A DNA stretch of 64,000 nucleotides from Paenibacillus sp. FSL K6-1330 (GTDB lineage: Bacteria > Bacillota > Bacilli > Paenibacillales > Paenibacillaceae). Below, piece by piece: positions 9,371-19,096 of the stretch. How positions within the stretch are numbered: position 1 is the first letter of the stretch; each line of letters starts with the position of its first letter. The stretch is taken from contig NZ_CP150269.1 in the NCBI RefSeq assembly GCF_037976825.1, positions 6,861,501-6,925,500 of the forward strand, written 5' to 3'. The translations under genes and the position numbers were made by a program. A model generated the notes under the pieces. The model did not search any database. It was given only the letters and a program-made list of their open reading frames with translations, and was not told the DNA's origin.

Positions 9371-9715
9371 CTATCGAATCTTCATAGCAAGCTGGATAAT
9401 TCGTGCACGCATCTCCGGATTGCTGTGCAGCGTGCTGTACATCTGATCAATCTCTGCTTTATTCGTACGATATGATTTGTCATGTTTTATTGTTGTATGA
9501 GACCATTGGATCAACGCATTCTCAGCCGCTGTCATTTCGTTAAATGAATCATGAAAGCCTGTCTCAACAACGAGTCCCTCCATGACTTCCTGAGTTATCT
9601 CATCATGAGCGGCACGAGCCAGCTCAATCTTCTTCTCCATCACTTTGGCTTTTTCCTCGAACTTGGTCTTCGCCTTCATGTAGTCGAGCTGCGCTTTTGA
9701 TAATATCGGCTTCAT
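9371..9715 (-). CDS. Small helical protein of unknown function
   Basis: 114 residues; I do not recognise a family. No signal peptide or membrane segment. The first about 60 residues are rich in K, E and A with heptad-like spacing (LDYMKAKTKFEEKAKVMEKK), indicating a coiled-coil or helical bundle; the C-terminus ends MRARIIQLAMKIR. A GAGGGTG sequence lies 12 bases before the ATG, an acceptable but long spacing. It lies between the S-layer gene and the large SLH protein gene and has its own terminator, so it is probably transcribed alone. A cytoplasmic role is likely. Confidence 0.7.
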   Translation of the reverse strand: MKPILSKAQLDYMKAKTKFEEKAKVMEKKIELARAAHDEITQEVMEGLVVETGFHDSFNEMTAAENALIQWSHTTIKHDKSYRTNKAEIDQMYSTLHSNPEMRARIIQLAMKIR

Positions 9716-9886
9716 AAATTCATCTTCACCCTCTAAAAATAGTATGTGCTTCCGCTATTGTAGCGTATTCTACATGAAATTACAAAACATTAGATATTGG
9801 TAAACGGTTTCTTGGTCCATAGTATCATCCTTAAGATCTTGTTAATTATGTTATATATAACCTTATCCATCATAATTTGCACATAA

Positions 9887-9930
9887 GAAAACGAGAGCAC
9901 AGCCATCAGTAGTTAGGCGTCTGCTCTCGT
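9887..9930 (-). terminator. Terminator of the large SLH protein gene
   Basis: Stem ACGAGAGCA (9891-9899) / TGCTCTCGT (9922-9930), 9 bp, with a T-rich tail on the minus strand (TCGTTTTCTTATG). Located about 35 bases after the stop codon. Confidence 0.75.
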
Positions 9931-9965
9931 TCCTTTTGTCCTACAGTTTCTTCTTATAATATAAC

Positions 9966-12900
9966 CTACATCATTTTAAGTTTGTTCATCATGCGTTTCA
10001 CGATCGTCGCCGTATCTGCACGATTCAGAACAGCATCCGGGTTGAAGTTATACGTCGGTTTCTTCTCGCCTTCCTTCAAGCTGTTGGCAACACCAGTGAT
10101 GATGCCCGCCTTACTTACAGCAAGAATGGCTGGATAAGAATAATTCGATTTGATTTTGCCGACATCTTCGAACTGCTTCTGAAGTGCTGCTTTATCTTTT
10201 TCGATTTCACCCATCTTCAGGTTGAGCGCACGTGCAATCATGTTGGCCGCTTCTTCACGAGTCAGTTCCATATTAGGAGCAAAGCTTCGTGGCGCAATGC
10301 CGCGAATGATTCCTTTTCTGGCAGCTGTCTCAATATAACGGTAATCCCACTGCATGCTATTGACAACACTTTCCTGATAAATGTCATCAAAAGTGAGCTT
10401 GTTCTTATCGGTATCATAATCCAACGGAATATCCAGCAGCTTCACTATAATAGTAGCTAATTCACCGCGTGTCATTGGATCATACACGCCGAATGCATCC
10501 GTCTTGGACGCCTTCATGTATCCTCTGGCCAGCATCAATTCAATATCGTTACGGGCCGTCTTATGCGAGATCGCATCGGAGTAGCTATAACGCAAGGATT
10601 TAACTGCGTAATAACCAAATCCCTTAAATGGAGCCGTAACAGTTTTCTTCTTAGCATCTACTTTCCCGCCGATGTTGATCCAAGTTCCTTGGGACGGGTT
10701 ATACCACCAAATGCCCAAGTTGCTTGAAGCTGAGTTCACCAGTGCAGAATCATATTTCAAGGTAATCGTACCTTTTTGCGACAACTCCATCCAGTTCTGG
10801 GGAATCAAGCGTTGATGGAATTCGTTCCCTTTTGCGTACGGATGCGCTGCTGCTTTCACATTAAAGTCCTCTACGTTGCTGCTGTATGCATTAAGCGAAC
10901 CCGCATCCAGCCAGTAAAGAGGGGATGAATAACCGTAATGGGCTGCCGGAGTGAAACGGAACGCATTGTTGTTATCCCCTGGAATGAGGGACAGGCGTCC
11001 ATCCATTTCTACACCGTTCTCGATTTCACCAATTCGATTGTAAGCTTTAACGGTCCGCCCATCGATCTGGTTGGCAATACCAAACAGGATGTCATGCTCG
11101 CCAAGCAAATTGATCGTAGGCACTTCTGCATTCGGACTTGATTTTGCCTGTTGAAGCACCGTGCCTTTCGGCAAGGATAGAGACAAATCACCCTTAAATA
11201 CTTTAACCTTACCTGACTTCGAAATATTTGTTTTAAACTGAGAGCCTTCTGTTGCATCATCGGTGTACGTTACAACGAATTGCCCGCTTGTCTTTTTGGT
11301 ACCTTGTTCGATCGTGAACTTAATCGTATTTTTACCGTTTTTCAGGTTCTTGACCTCAAGACGGAAAATGTCGCTGATTTCGGATTTCACCATTGGCGTT
11401 TTGCCAATCAGAATGGAAGTAGCTCCTTCAGCCTTGATGCTTACCTCTACAAAGTTCTGTTTCAATACGCCTTCGTTAGGGAGCCTAGGAGAAAGAACTT
11501 CATAAGGCGCACGCTCACGAGTAATTTCAATGGTATCTGTGGTTGTAACCGACTGATAACGCGAACCGATGCTGATTGCCTGCAATCCAACCTCTGGAAG
11601 CGCGAGTTCTTTAAATACAACGCGGGCAGAGCTGGAGTTTGCTCCATTGACAATGGTAAAGTATCGGTCGTGCTCCTTCGGATCAATGGGATCTAATTGT
11701 GTCTTCAGGGTCCCCCCTGTAAGACGCCAGGTTCCTGCGTTGTCTTTTGTAAACACTGCAAAGATGGATGGCGTAGGATGGCTAAGATTCACCGTGATCT
11801 CATCGGTGTATTCCACCTCAAAGCGAAGACCCAAAGCCTTTTCATATGTGTTATAGGCATTCTCGGCGGTTTCTCTGAACAACCCATCCGGATCGGATTC
11901 CGTTGCGGAACCAACCGGGAATGGAATCATGTTTTTGATAACCGAACGAGTATCGCTAAAATACAGCAGAGTTAGTTTCGTCGAGATTTTCCCGCTCTTG
12001 TCAGCGACCACCAAAGTATTCGGACCTGGGATCAGCTGCAGGAACGTCGTATCTGTAAAGCTGAACTCGCCATTTCCGCTCACTGGCAGATCGCGAGTGT
12101 TACCATTCAAGGAAATCGTAAGTCCTGATGTTCCCGTGTAGTTCACAATCCGACCCGTTACTTGATTAAAATCTGTACTATTCTTAAAGACCTGATTGTT
12201 ATACAAATGATAAATATCAATATAAGTGGAGGACAGGAACGTTACCGGGATCACCTTGGTATCGGAGACGCCCGATGCATTGCTGACCTTAATGATCAGA
12301 TTTTGTTGTCCTGAAGGCAGATTCGTAATTTTGAAAACCGTGCTGCCATTATAGGTAAGTTTCTGGGCAATCGTGCCGCCGCCCTTGCTGGATTCAATCT
12401 CAACGTCGCCTGCGTTCACTTGTTCCACCATTAAGTAGATCGGCAATTCGTTAAGGACAGTATTGTTACTGCTTGGAAAAATGGACTGAGAGGTAAATGT
12501 TACCGTTCCGCCACTCTCTGTTACACCGTATAGTTGATGCACCTGTTTGATTGTAGGTGCATTGATATCACGATAAGTAAAAGGATTTTTCACATCGAAA
12601 CCAGTGCTAGTGTCCTTAGTATAAACAAAGTATTCCCCGCTCTGTGTGATGTCAACCGAGCCAGTGGATGTAAAAGGATACATCAAGCTGTTTCCCAGGA
12701 GGCTTGCTGCACCTACGGTAGCATTTGAGGTCATGATTGGCACTGTGGATCCTGTCGGAAATACGGATACTTCAAGAGTTGGCGGTACCGCAGGCGTACC
12801 AGCCGGAGGAGCATCCATGATAACATAACCGGAGATGACGCCGTTAACCGTACCGGTTACAACGGCCTGCCCATCGATCTTGGTGTTACCAATCTGCAGT

Positions 12901-13664
12901 TGATTGACCGTCAAGGAGCCTGTCGGATGATATACGACCTGTCTATTAATGGTCTGTGTTTTCGATTCCGAGTTAACGACGATCACCAGATCGTTTACAC
13001 CCTTTTGCAATTGGATCCCTGCGGAGTAATACGTATCACCGCCGCCAGGATACATGGCCATGCCGTTAACGGTCACACCTTTGGAGCCATTGGTTGCTTT
13101 TACCGAGATGCTAACGGTCTGCGTGGTAACGACAACCGGCTTGGAAGCATTCTCTTCCAGGACACGTCCATCACTGAGCGCTACTTCGTACACAGCCGGT
13201 ACGTCGGAAAATTTCACATAAGCCGTCGCACTCATCTGCTGGCCTTGCGTACTCATACCGGATACGATGATTTTGTTCACGCCCTGATTCAACTGCACAT
13301 TCAGGAACTCGAACGTATTCGCTGCTTCGTCCAGAATCGGCTTAACACCTGTTCCGCCTGTGGTTGTGTCATCAAAGCGTTTAATCTCATACGAGATGGT
13401 ATTCGGGTTAATGCCGTTGTAGGTACCCGAAACCGAAATAGAATTCCGGTTCTCCGGTGTTGGGGAATTTGGATCCGTACTTAGATTTGAAAAGTGAAAA
13501 TACAAGGCTCCATTTGCAGCTGAAGCCGGTAAAGCCGGAATTAGGGAAAAGAACATAGCAATGGCCAATAACAGGCTTGCTATTGTACGGAAATTTTTCT
13601 TCAACGGTTGTGCCTCCTTGATCATTCGGACGTTGGAGTCCGTTTTGGGTGTTACGTCGTTCAC
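9966..13664 (-). CDS. Large secreted protein with three C-terminal SLH domains
   Basis: 1232 residues. Signal peptide after a basic start (KKNFRTIASLLLAIAMFFSLIPALPASA). The body is beta-rich, made of Ig-like or bacterial adhesin-type modules. Three SLH modules end the protein: SYSDAISHKTARNDIELM...MTRGELATIIV, then a module with LTREEAANMIARAL, and a last one with LNRADTATIVKRMM. The TRAE-type motifs are thus TRGE, TREE and NRAD, all variants. The start is a GTG at 13664, preceded by GAGGGG; the next in-frame ATG (M14) has no ribosome site. It is the first structural gene downstream of the tagO/tagA/csaB cluster, but a terminator separates them. Likely a cell-surface scaffold or adhesin; substrate unknown. 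Confidence 0.9.
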   Translation of the reverse strand: MNDVTPKTDSNVRMIKEAQPLKKNFRTIASLLLAIAMFFSLIPALPASAANGALYFHFSNLSTDPNSPTPENRNSISVSGTYNGINPNTISYEIKRFDDTTTGGTGVKPILDEAANTFEFLNVQLNQGVNKIIVSGMSTQGQQMSATAYVKFSDVPAVYEVALSDGRVLEENASKPVVVTTQTVSISVKATNGSKGVTVNGMAMYPGGGDTYYSAGIQLQKGVNDLVIVVNSESKTQTINRQVVYHPTGSLTVNQLQIGNTKIDGQAVVTGTVNGVISGYVIMDAPPAGTPAVPPTLEVSVFPTGSTVPIMTSNATVGAASLLGNSLMYPFTSTGSVDITQSGEYFVYTKDTSTGFDVKNPFTYRDINAPTIKQVHQLYGVTESGGTVTFTSQSIFPSSNNTVLNELPIYLMVEQVNAGDVEIESSKGGGTIAQKLTYNGSTVFKITNLPSGQQNLIIKVSNASGVSDTKVIPVTFLSSTYIDIYHLYNNQVFKNSTDFNQVTGRIVNYTGTSGLTISLNGNTRDLPVSGNGEFSFTDTTFLQLIPGPNTLVVADKSGKISTKLTLLYFSDTRSVIKNMIPFPVGSATESDPDGLFRETAENAYNTYEKALGLRFEVEYTDEITVNLSHPTPSIFAVFTKDNAGTWRLTGGTLKTQLDPIDPKEHDRYFTIVNGANSSSARVVFKELALPEVGLQAISIGSRYQSVTTTDTIEITRERAPYEVLSPRLPNEGVLKQNFVEVSIKAEGATSILIGKTPMVKSEISDIFRLEVKNLKNGKNTIKFTIEQGTKKTSGQFVVTYTDDATEGSQFKTNISKSGKVKVFKGDLSLSLPKGTVLQQAKSSPNAEVPTINLLGEHDILFGIANQIDGRTVKAYNRIGEIENGVEMDGRLSLIPGDNNNAFRFTPAAHYGYSSPLYWLDAGSLNAYSSNVEDFNVKAAAHPYAKGNEFHQRLIPQNWMELSQKGTITLKYDSALVNSASSNLGIWWYNPSQGTWINIGGKVDAKKKTVTAPFKGFGYYAVKSLRYSYSDAISHKTARNDIELMLARGYMKASKTDAFGVYDPMTRGELATIIVKLLDIPLDYDTDKNKLTFDDIYQESVVNSMQWDYRYIETAARKGIIRGIAPRSFAPNMELTREEAANMIARALNLKMGEIEKDKAALQKQFEDVGKIKSNYSYPAILAVSKAGIITGVANSLKEGEKKPTYNFNPDAVLNRADTATIVKRMMNKLKMM

Positions 13665-13750
13665 TGGGTCCCCTCGCTTTCACTAACAGATTGGTTCTAT
13701 CGCATAGTTCATATATCGGAAACGAGTGTCCTATTATTTAGCAAAAATCA

Positions 13751-13781
13751 CAAAAAAGCCTCACCCTTTTTGGGTGAGGCT
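13751..13781 (-). terminator. Terminator of the csaB-tagA-tagO cluster
   Basis: Perfect 10-bp stem AGCCTCACCC / GGGTGAGGCT followed on the minus strand by TTTTTTG, about 40 bases after the tagO stop. Confidence 0.92.
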
Positions 13782-13821
13782 GGCATGTCCGATCCGGACG
13801 CATCATGAAAAAGAATAAGTT

Positions 13822-14946
13822 CTACTTGGAGCGACTTTCGGGATTTGCCTTCATTCGCATACGGTTGATCAATCCAAGAATCGGCCGTTTGGTCTTGCCG
13901 ACCAGTCCGATAATTTCAGCACCGATCTGCATGAAACACATCATAACGCAGATAACGACGAAGGTTACCCAGTTTGCTTCATACATGGCCGCCGAAGATT
14001 GAATGACAGCCAGTACGCCGAAAAATGCAGCAATCACATAAATGATCAACACCGTCTGACGGTGACTGAATCCTAGCTCGCGCAGACAGTGATGCAGATG
14101 TCCTTTGTCTGGAGCGAAGATCGGTTTCTTCTGGATTTTACGACGGATGATAGCGAAAAACGTATCAGACAACGGAACACCGATAATAATCAGCGGCGTA
14201 ATGAAGGATACAATGGCAATCTGTTTGAATCCAAGCAGGGATAGCATGGCCAAACAAAATCCAAGGAATAATGAGCCCGTATCCCCCATGAAAATCTTGG
14301 CCGGGTGAAAGTTGAAGAATAGAAACCCGATAATGCTGCCGAGGAGAAGCAGACAGAGCAAAGCAACAGTGGTATTGCCCATCAGGACCGCCATGACCAG
14401 AATCGTACCGATCGCAATGCCCGATACACCGGCTGCAAGTCCATCCAGTCCGTCAATGAGATTAATCGCGTTGGTTACGCCGACAATCCAGAAGATTGTC
14501 AGTGGAATCGATACCCAGCTCTCCAGCATAGAGTACCGGTCCTGGAACGGTATATTTACAAAGTCCACGGTAATATTAAATCCGAATACAACTACGCAAG
14601 CAGCTGCAATTTGAGCCAAAAACTTCACTTTGGCCGAAAGTTCAAATCGATCATCCAAGGCTCCGATCAATACGATCATGGAACCGCCGATTAGAAATGC
14701 CTTCATAAAGTTGGCATCGCGAGGGGACAGGCTATCTGGAAGAAAAGGAAGAACTGCAATCAGTCCAATAATAAAAGCCAGATAGATGCCGAGTCCCCCG
14801 AGTCGGGGCATGATCCGGGTATGAACCTTGCGGGCATTTGGAACGTCAACGGCACCAATCTTAACGGCAAACTTCTTCACAAGCGGCGTTAAGAGCAGAG
14901 CGAGCGTCAGCGATATGATAAACCCGATGATGTATATCATTAACAT
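13822..14946 (-). CDS. tagO: Undecaprenyl-phosphate GlcNAc-1-phosphate transferase
   Basis: 374 residues. Transfers GlcNAc-1-phosphate from UDP-GlcNAc to undecaprenyl phosphate, the first membrane step of secondary cell-wall polymer or teichoic acid synthesis. Polytopic, with about ten membrane segments. Family motifs are visible: DVPNARKVHTRIMPRLGG, the Asp-rich NAINLIDGLDGLAAG, KIFMGDTGSLFLGF, and the histidine motif PDKGHLHHCL. The start is the ATG at 14946 (MLMIYIIGF), with GGGGGT about 11 bases upstream; a 75-codon in-frame extension further upstream reads as non-coding. Last gene of the DUF5693-csaB-tagA-tagO cluster. Confidence 0.93.
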   Translation of the reverse strand: MLMIYIIGFIISLTLALLLTPLVKKFAVKIGAVDVPNARKVHTRIMPRLGGLGIYLAFIIGLIAVLPFLPDSLSPRDANFMKAFLIGGSMIVLIGALDDRFELSAKVKFLAQIAAACVVVFGFNITVDFVNIPFQDRYSMLESWVSIPLTIFWIVGVTNAINLIDGLDGLAAGVSGIAIGTILVMAVLMGNTTVALLCLLLLGSIIGFLFFNFHPAKIFMGDTGSLFLGFCLAMLSLLGFKQIAIVSFITPLIIIGVPLSDTFFAIIRRKIQKKPIFAPDKGHLHHCLRELGFSHRQTVLIIYVIAAFFGVLAVIQSSAAMYEANWVTFVVICVMMCFMQIGAEIIGLVGKTKRPILGLINRMRMKANPESRSK

Positions 14947-15059
14947 GTAATCATTCGACCCCCAATATTGTCTACCGGTTGAATTATACTCCCTTCGGGT
15001 CCGAAAACCAATACCAATTTCCGGTGAAATCCCGGATTTTACCCACAGAAATGAGCCAT

Positions 15060-15818
15060 TTAGCTCGTTTTCGTTACGTTTTCTTTCTCGCGCAGCACTT
15101 TCACTACGAATCTCGGCAGCGCAAGCATTCTTTTGTAACGTGTAGGCTCCTTCAGAAGACGGTAAAACCATTCGAGACGCAGCTTTTGGAATACCTTCGG
15201 TGCTCGCTTCAGTTTGCCGGAGATAATATCAAAAGATCCTCCGACCCCCATAACAACCGGAACTTGAAGCGCTTGTTTATGCTGGGCAATCCAAGGCTCT
15301 TGAGTGTCCGCACCACGGGCAACAAACAAAATATCCGGTGAAGCTGCCCGAATCTGTTCAATGACGGCAGCATCTTCATCTGGTCCAAAAAAACCGTCCC
15401 GATAGCCGCATATAATGGCAGCCGGATATTGCATTTGTAACCTTTCGGCCGCTTCCTGAATCACTTCGGCGGTGGTTCCCAGCAGAAAGAACTTCCATCT
15501 ATAGGTTTCCCCGACCTTCAACAATTCATGTAACAGCTCGAAGCCGGTAACGCGCCCCTCCAGCGGTTCGCCCCCTACACTGGCAGCCCAAACAATCCCC
15601 GTGCCATCCGGAACGATGATTTCAGCACTTTGCATCATCTGTTTATATTCCGGATGGTTGACGGCGGTCATCACCATGATCGGATTCGCCGTGATCACAT
15701 GGTGGGGCTGCCCCGACTGCACAGCCTCTGTCAGGTATTTCACCGTATCTTTCATACTGAGTTTAGAAAAAGGAATCTCGAACACCGATACGGTAGGAAA
15801 TGGATAGGTCTGTTTCAT
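15060..15818 (-). CDS. tagA: WecG/TagA/CpsF-family N-acetylmannosaminyltransferase
   Basis: 252 residues. Adds ManNAc from UDP-ManNAc to undecaprenyl-PP-GlcNAc, the step after TagO, on the cytoplasmic side of the membrane. Conserved stretches: ITANPIMVMTA, VPDGTGIVWAA, EGRVTGFELLHELL, and VGGSFDIISGKLKRAPK, followed by the basic C-terminal tail RLEWFYRLLKEPTRYKRM that attaches the enzyme to the membrane. The ATG at 15818 is favoured because GAGG lies nine bases upstream; an ATG at 15827 overlaps the csaB stop by ATGA. Tight coupling with csaB indicates one operon. The UDP-ManNAc would come from WecB at 39.2 kb. Confidence 0.93.
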   Translation of the reverse strand: MKQTYPFPTVSVFEIPFSKLSMKDTVKYLTEAVQSGQPHHVITANPIMVMTAVNHPEYKQMMQSAEIIVPDGTGIVWAASVGGEPLEGRVTGFELLHELLKVGETYRWKFFLLGTTAEVIQEAAERLQMQYPAAIICGYRDGFFGPDEDAAVIEQIRAASPDILFVARGADTQEPWIAQHKQALQVPVVMGVGGSFDIISGKLKRAPKVFQKLRLEWFYRLLKEPTRYKRMLALPRFVVKVLREKENVTKTS

Positions 15819-15823
15819 GTTTA

Positions 15824-17074
15824 TCATCCTCTATGGCGTAAATATTGGGCAATGTGGCGTGCAGGCAGAGCAGCCTGTTGTTTCAATGCGGTAATCTGCT
15901 CGCCGTGCTCCGCCTTCCATGCCGCTGCATCGTCCAGCAGCCTCAGCATCTGATCCTTTAACGTATCCGCGTCAAGGGACTCGCTGCTTCCCACAGGCTC
16001 GCTGCCCAGCCGCTTCAAAAAGTGATTGATTTTCGGGTCATAGGAAATTCCGAGCAGCGGCACGCTCTGATTCGCGGCATAGATCAGGCTATGCAGGCGC
16101 ATGCCCAATATCATATCACAACGGCTAACCTCTCGCAGCATGTCCTGCGGCTGCTTCTCATCACAATAGAAACTGATTTTCGAACCATTCTTGGAAATAT
16201 CGCCAATGCCGCTAGCAATAAACTGCGAAGCCTCAAGATCTTCCGGCTGATAAAAAGGGAGAAAACGAAAATGTACCGGACGCTGTGCGGCTAATGCCTT
16301 TAACCCTTCCGCAATAGCCTTCAGCTCTTTGCGTTCCGGATGCCAATATCGAACCGAAATACCGATAACTGGCAGAGAACCTTCTCCTTCCATCTCACGA
16401 TTTGATAATGAGGACTGCACAAAAGGTTCTTCGAATGATTCACGATGTTCTTCTTCTATAGAAGAAACTGATGCAGCACCGTTCTCTTCCAGAGTCGATC
16501 CCGGGTTGGAATCACTCTGATGAACAACCTCGCCCTCTGGCAGCGGCAATCCCATCACCGGATCGGGTACGACGTGAATGGCTTCCCCTGATATTCCCAT
16601 GGACTGAAGCAGTTCGCCGGACTGCATGTCACGCACCGAGATATACGTGCATTTACGGAAGATCGAGCGAATCATCGGATAAAACAGCTTACGGTTGACC
16701 GGACCTACGCCCTGGGCATAAATAAACGTCGGTTTACCAAGCCACTGTGCGATCTTGAGGACGCCCAGGTAATACGGGATCGTTTTCGGACTGGTAGCAT
16801 CCTGCAGCAAACTTCCTCCGCCGCTGATCAAGCCGTCACTTTCCTTGATTGCCTGTCGAACTTCACCCAGCTTCATCCGGTGTACGGACTTCACCCCATA
16901 TACCGCTGAGGTCCATTCCGGGTCAATGGAAAGTACAACGGGATTAATATTAACTCCCGCCGCCTTTCCTTCCTGCTCCAATGCGGTCAGGATGGATTTC
17001 AGGACCGCTTCGTCACCGCTATTTTTGAATCCGTAGTATCCGGAAATGACTATTGTTTTAGAAGTGGAGACCAT
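15824..17074 (-). CDS. csaB: Polysaccharide pyruvyl transferase CsaB
   Basis: 416 residues. Adds a pyruvate ketal to ManNAc of the secondary cell-wall polymer, creating the epitope bound by SLH domains. Motifs: ISGYYGFKNSGDEAVL at the N-terminus, DGLISGGGSLLQDATS, YAQGVGPV, SVRD, and the C-terminal RCDMILGMRLHSLIYA. An acidic, Ser/Glu-rich stretch of about 55 residues (residues 178-234) between the two halves is not typical. The ATG at 17074 (MVSTSK) is chosen for the AAGGA upstream; it overlaps the 3' end of the DUF5693 gene by 25 bases, and the csaB stop overlaps the tagA region, so translation is probably coupled. Confidence 0.95.
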   Translation of the reverse strand: MVSTSKTIVISGYYGFKNSGDEAVLKSILTALEQEGKAAGVNINPVVLSIDPEWTSAVYGVKSVHRMKLGEVRQAIKESDGLISGGGSLLQDATSPKTIPYYLGVLKIAQWLGKPTFIYAQGVGPVNRKLFYPMIRSIFRKCTYISVRDMQSGELLQSMGISGEAIHVVPDPVMGLPLPEGEVVHQSDSNPGSTLEENGAASVSSIEEEHRESFEEPFVQSSLSNREMEGEGSLPVIGISVRYWHPERKELKAIAEGLKALAAQRPVHFRFLPFYQPEDLEASQFIASGIGDISKNGSKISFYCDEKQPQDMLREVSRCDMILGMRLHSLIYAANQSVPLLGISYDPKINHFLKRLGSEPVGSSESLDADTLKDQMLRLLDDAAAWKAEHGEQITALKQQAALPARHIAQYLRHRG

Positions 17075-19068
17075 CGTTTCCAGATCCTTTCTGCCACTTG
17101 CCATACCAATATCGCGATCAATCCGATAATTAAGCCGAGTCCAAGACCCAGTACAACGCGAATAGCCGAAATATAGAGTGGCGTGTGAATATGCGTAAAT
17201 GTTCCGACCATCGACAACTGCCCCATCACACCAATAATGAGCAGGTAAACGGCATGACGGTATTTAAATGACAGGAAGACGCCAAGCACCATCATTGGAT
17301 GGGCCAGCAAGAACTCCTTGTTACGCGGACGTACGCCAAACGTATTTTCCAGGAATGTACGGAATGTCATTTCGATCGAGGACACATTGCCTGCATTACC
17401 TGTACGTGTGAGATAGTACCAACCAACGATAGCTACAATACCGGCTGCGATGACCCATGTCAGTGAGATCGGTGTTTTAAGCAATTTCAGGATTGAGTTA
17501 TAAGTCGATCCACCGCGGTACAGTACTACGTAGATTGCAATGAGCCCAATCGGTGCCGCAGCCAGCAAATTCACGCCGCGGAACTGGTCCAGAACGAGCA
17601 TATAGGTCACATTATTCAATAACGCTACAACGATCGGTACAGCTGCGAGCGACAAGATCGTAGTCTTTACCAATAATACGATCGAATGGGTCACTCTTCT
17701 GCCAGAACTCATGTCCGGTATGCTCTGCTGCGTTTCATTGACTTTGCGAATGGCCAGAATGACGGCAACCGTTGGAGCACTGATTGCAGCTAATAGAGCT
17801 AAGGCCTGTTCAAGTAATGTCGGTTTCAGAACATATAATCCCGCACTGCCCAAAAGCCCGATCAGGAAAGCGGCAATCGTAAGGAACGGAATGTAATAGG
17901 AAATCATGAGCGCAATCAGAGCTACAGCTCCGACGACAGCCCCAAGCTTGAAGTAACGCTGCAAGGAAGAGTCGGTTACCTTAAACGGCTCTGCTGGACC
18001 CATGGTGAAACCATTGTCCTCTATCTGCTTAATGGCCTGACCCGAACCTGTCAAACTGTCAATCAGATTATCCAGCGGGTGGGTAACAGACGCTTTGGTC
18101 ATATCCCGGCTTGGCTCTGCGTTTAAATAGAACATTCGAATGTTACGGTCTTTGGAAGCCAGAGCAAAACGGTCTCCAATAACCTCAGGCTCCAGATTAG
18201 CATCCCGCTCACTTAAGGAATAAATACGGGTTACATTGTAATCTGTTAAATAGGCTAGCTTCGTAAATCCTTTTTGCGGGCGCTTGATATTCTCAATCGC
18301 CACGAGGCCAATACCATGTTGGTTCAAAAGTTCACCAAAGGAATCCAAGCTTTTCATGTCGGCATTATCGTTGAAGCCTTTGGCGGAATCACCTTCAAAC
18401 AAAATTCGTTTTACACCGTTTTCCGCGAAGTAGGACATCAGCTTCTCCATATAGGCCTGGTCATAGGGAAGACTGTCCGACAGACGCGGCACAATGTTAA
18501 AGCCCTTCTCTCGCAGCATGCCAATGGTAATCGGGTCTGGAGACAACGGTTTGATGACCGCATTGGATCGCGGAGTTTCCAACACCAATCCATCCACTCC
18601 ACGCTCGAACTGCCAAGATCTTACCGGAATGCCCAACCTTGTGTAGGCTTCTTCGATAATGGGTTTAATTAAAGTCGCGCTTTCCTCGTTCAGGAACGAA
18701 ACGTACGTAAAATTCTCGTTCGGCGAGACCGTCGTACCTGTCAGATCGGCGACCTGCTGCCCGTCATATACCGATATTCGCCGCGATTTCACCAGCTCGT
18801 CCAGCGTGCTTTCATATAGCGCCATACTGATTACGCCAGCGTCTTTCAGGCGATCCAGCTGCTCGGATACAAAATCCTGCGGCTTAGATTGATATACCGC
18901 GACATCCAACAAATCCCGATAATCAAACACCAACTCGACGTTCTTTGATGTTGATTCTGTTTGCAGTCGGTCATAACCTACCGGCAGGGCCGCTGCAACG
19001 CCAAGAACAACCAGAATCCACAGCCACTTGCGGGCTGCTGTGTTCCAGCGTTTCCAATTCTGAACCAC
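17050..19068 (-). CDS. DUF5693 family membrane protein
   Basis: 672 residues. One N-terminal membrane segment (KWLWILVVLGVAAALPVGY), then an extracellular region of about 350 residues with a TIM-barrel-like look (repeated strand-helix units, for example VKRILFEGDSAKGFN and GIGLVAIENIKRP), then about eight to ten membrane helices in the C-terminal 290 residues. I recognise it as the DUF5693 type of protein found beside csaB in Bacillales; its biochemical role is unknown. Its overlap with csaB makes a role in polymer transport, modification or regulation likely by context only. The start is GTG at 19068 with GAGGAGG seven bases upstream. Confidence 0.85.
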   Translation of the reverse strand: MVQNWKRWNTAARKWLWILVVLGVAAALPVGYDRLQTESTSKNVELVFDYRDLLDVAVYQSKPQDFVSEQLDRLKDAGVISMALYESTLDELVKSRRISVYDGQQVADLTGTTVSPNENFTYVSFLNEESATLIKPIIEEAYTRLGIPVRSWQFERGVDGLVLETPRSNAVIKPLSPDPITIGMLREKGFNIVPRLSDSLPYDQAYMEKLMSYFAENGVKRILFEGDSAKGFNDNADMKSLDSFGELLNQHGIGLVAIENIKRPQKGFTKLAYLTDYNVTRIYSLSERDANLEPEVIGDRFALASKDRNIRMFYLNAEPSRDMTKASVTHPLDNLIDSLTGSGQAIKQIEDNGFTMGPAEPFKVTDSSLQRYFKLGAVVGAVALIALMISYYIPFLTIAAFLIGLLGSAGLYVLKPTLLEQALALLAAISAPTVAVILAIRKVNETQQSIPDMSSGRRVTHSIVLLVKTTILSLAAVPIVVALLNNVTYMLVLDQFRGVNLLAAAPIGLIAIYVVLYRGGSTYNSILKLLKTPISLTWVIAAGIVAIVGWYYLTRTGNAGNVSSIEMTFRTFLENTFGVRPRNKEFLLAHPMMVLGVFLSFKYRHAVYLLIIGVMGQLSMVGTFTHIHTPLYISAIRVVLGLGLGLIIGLIAILVWQVAERIWKRWSPLLKQ

Positions 19069-19096
19069 GAAAGTACCTCCTCATCGAACCTATGGA

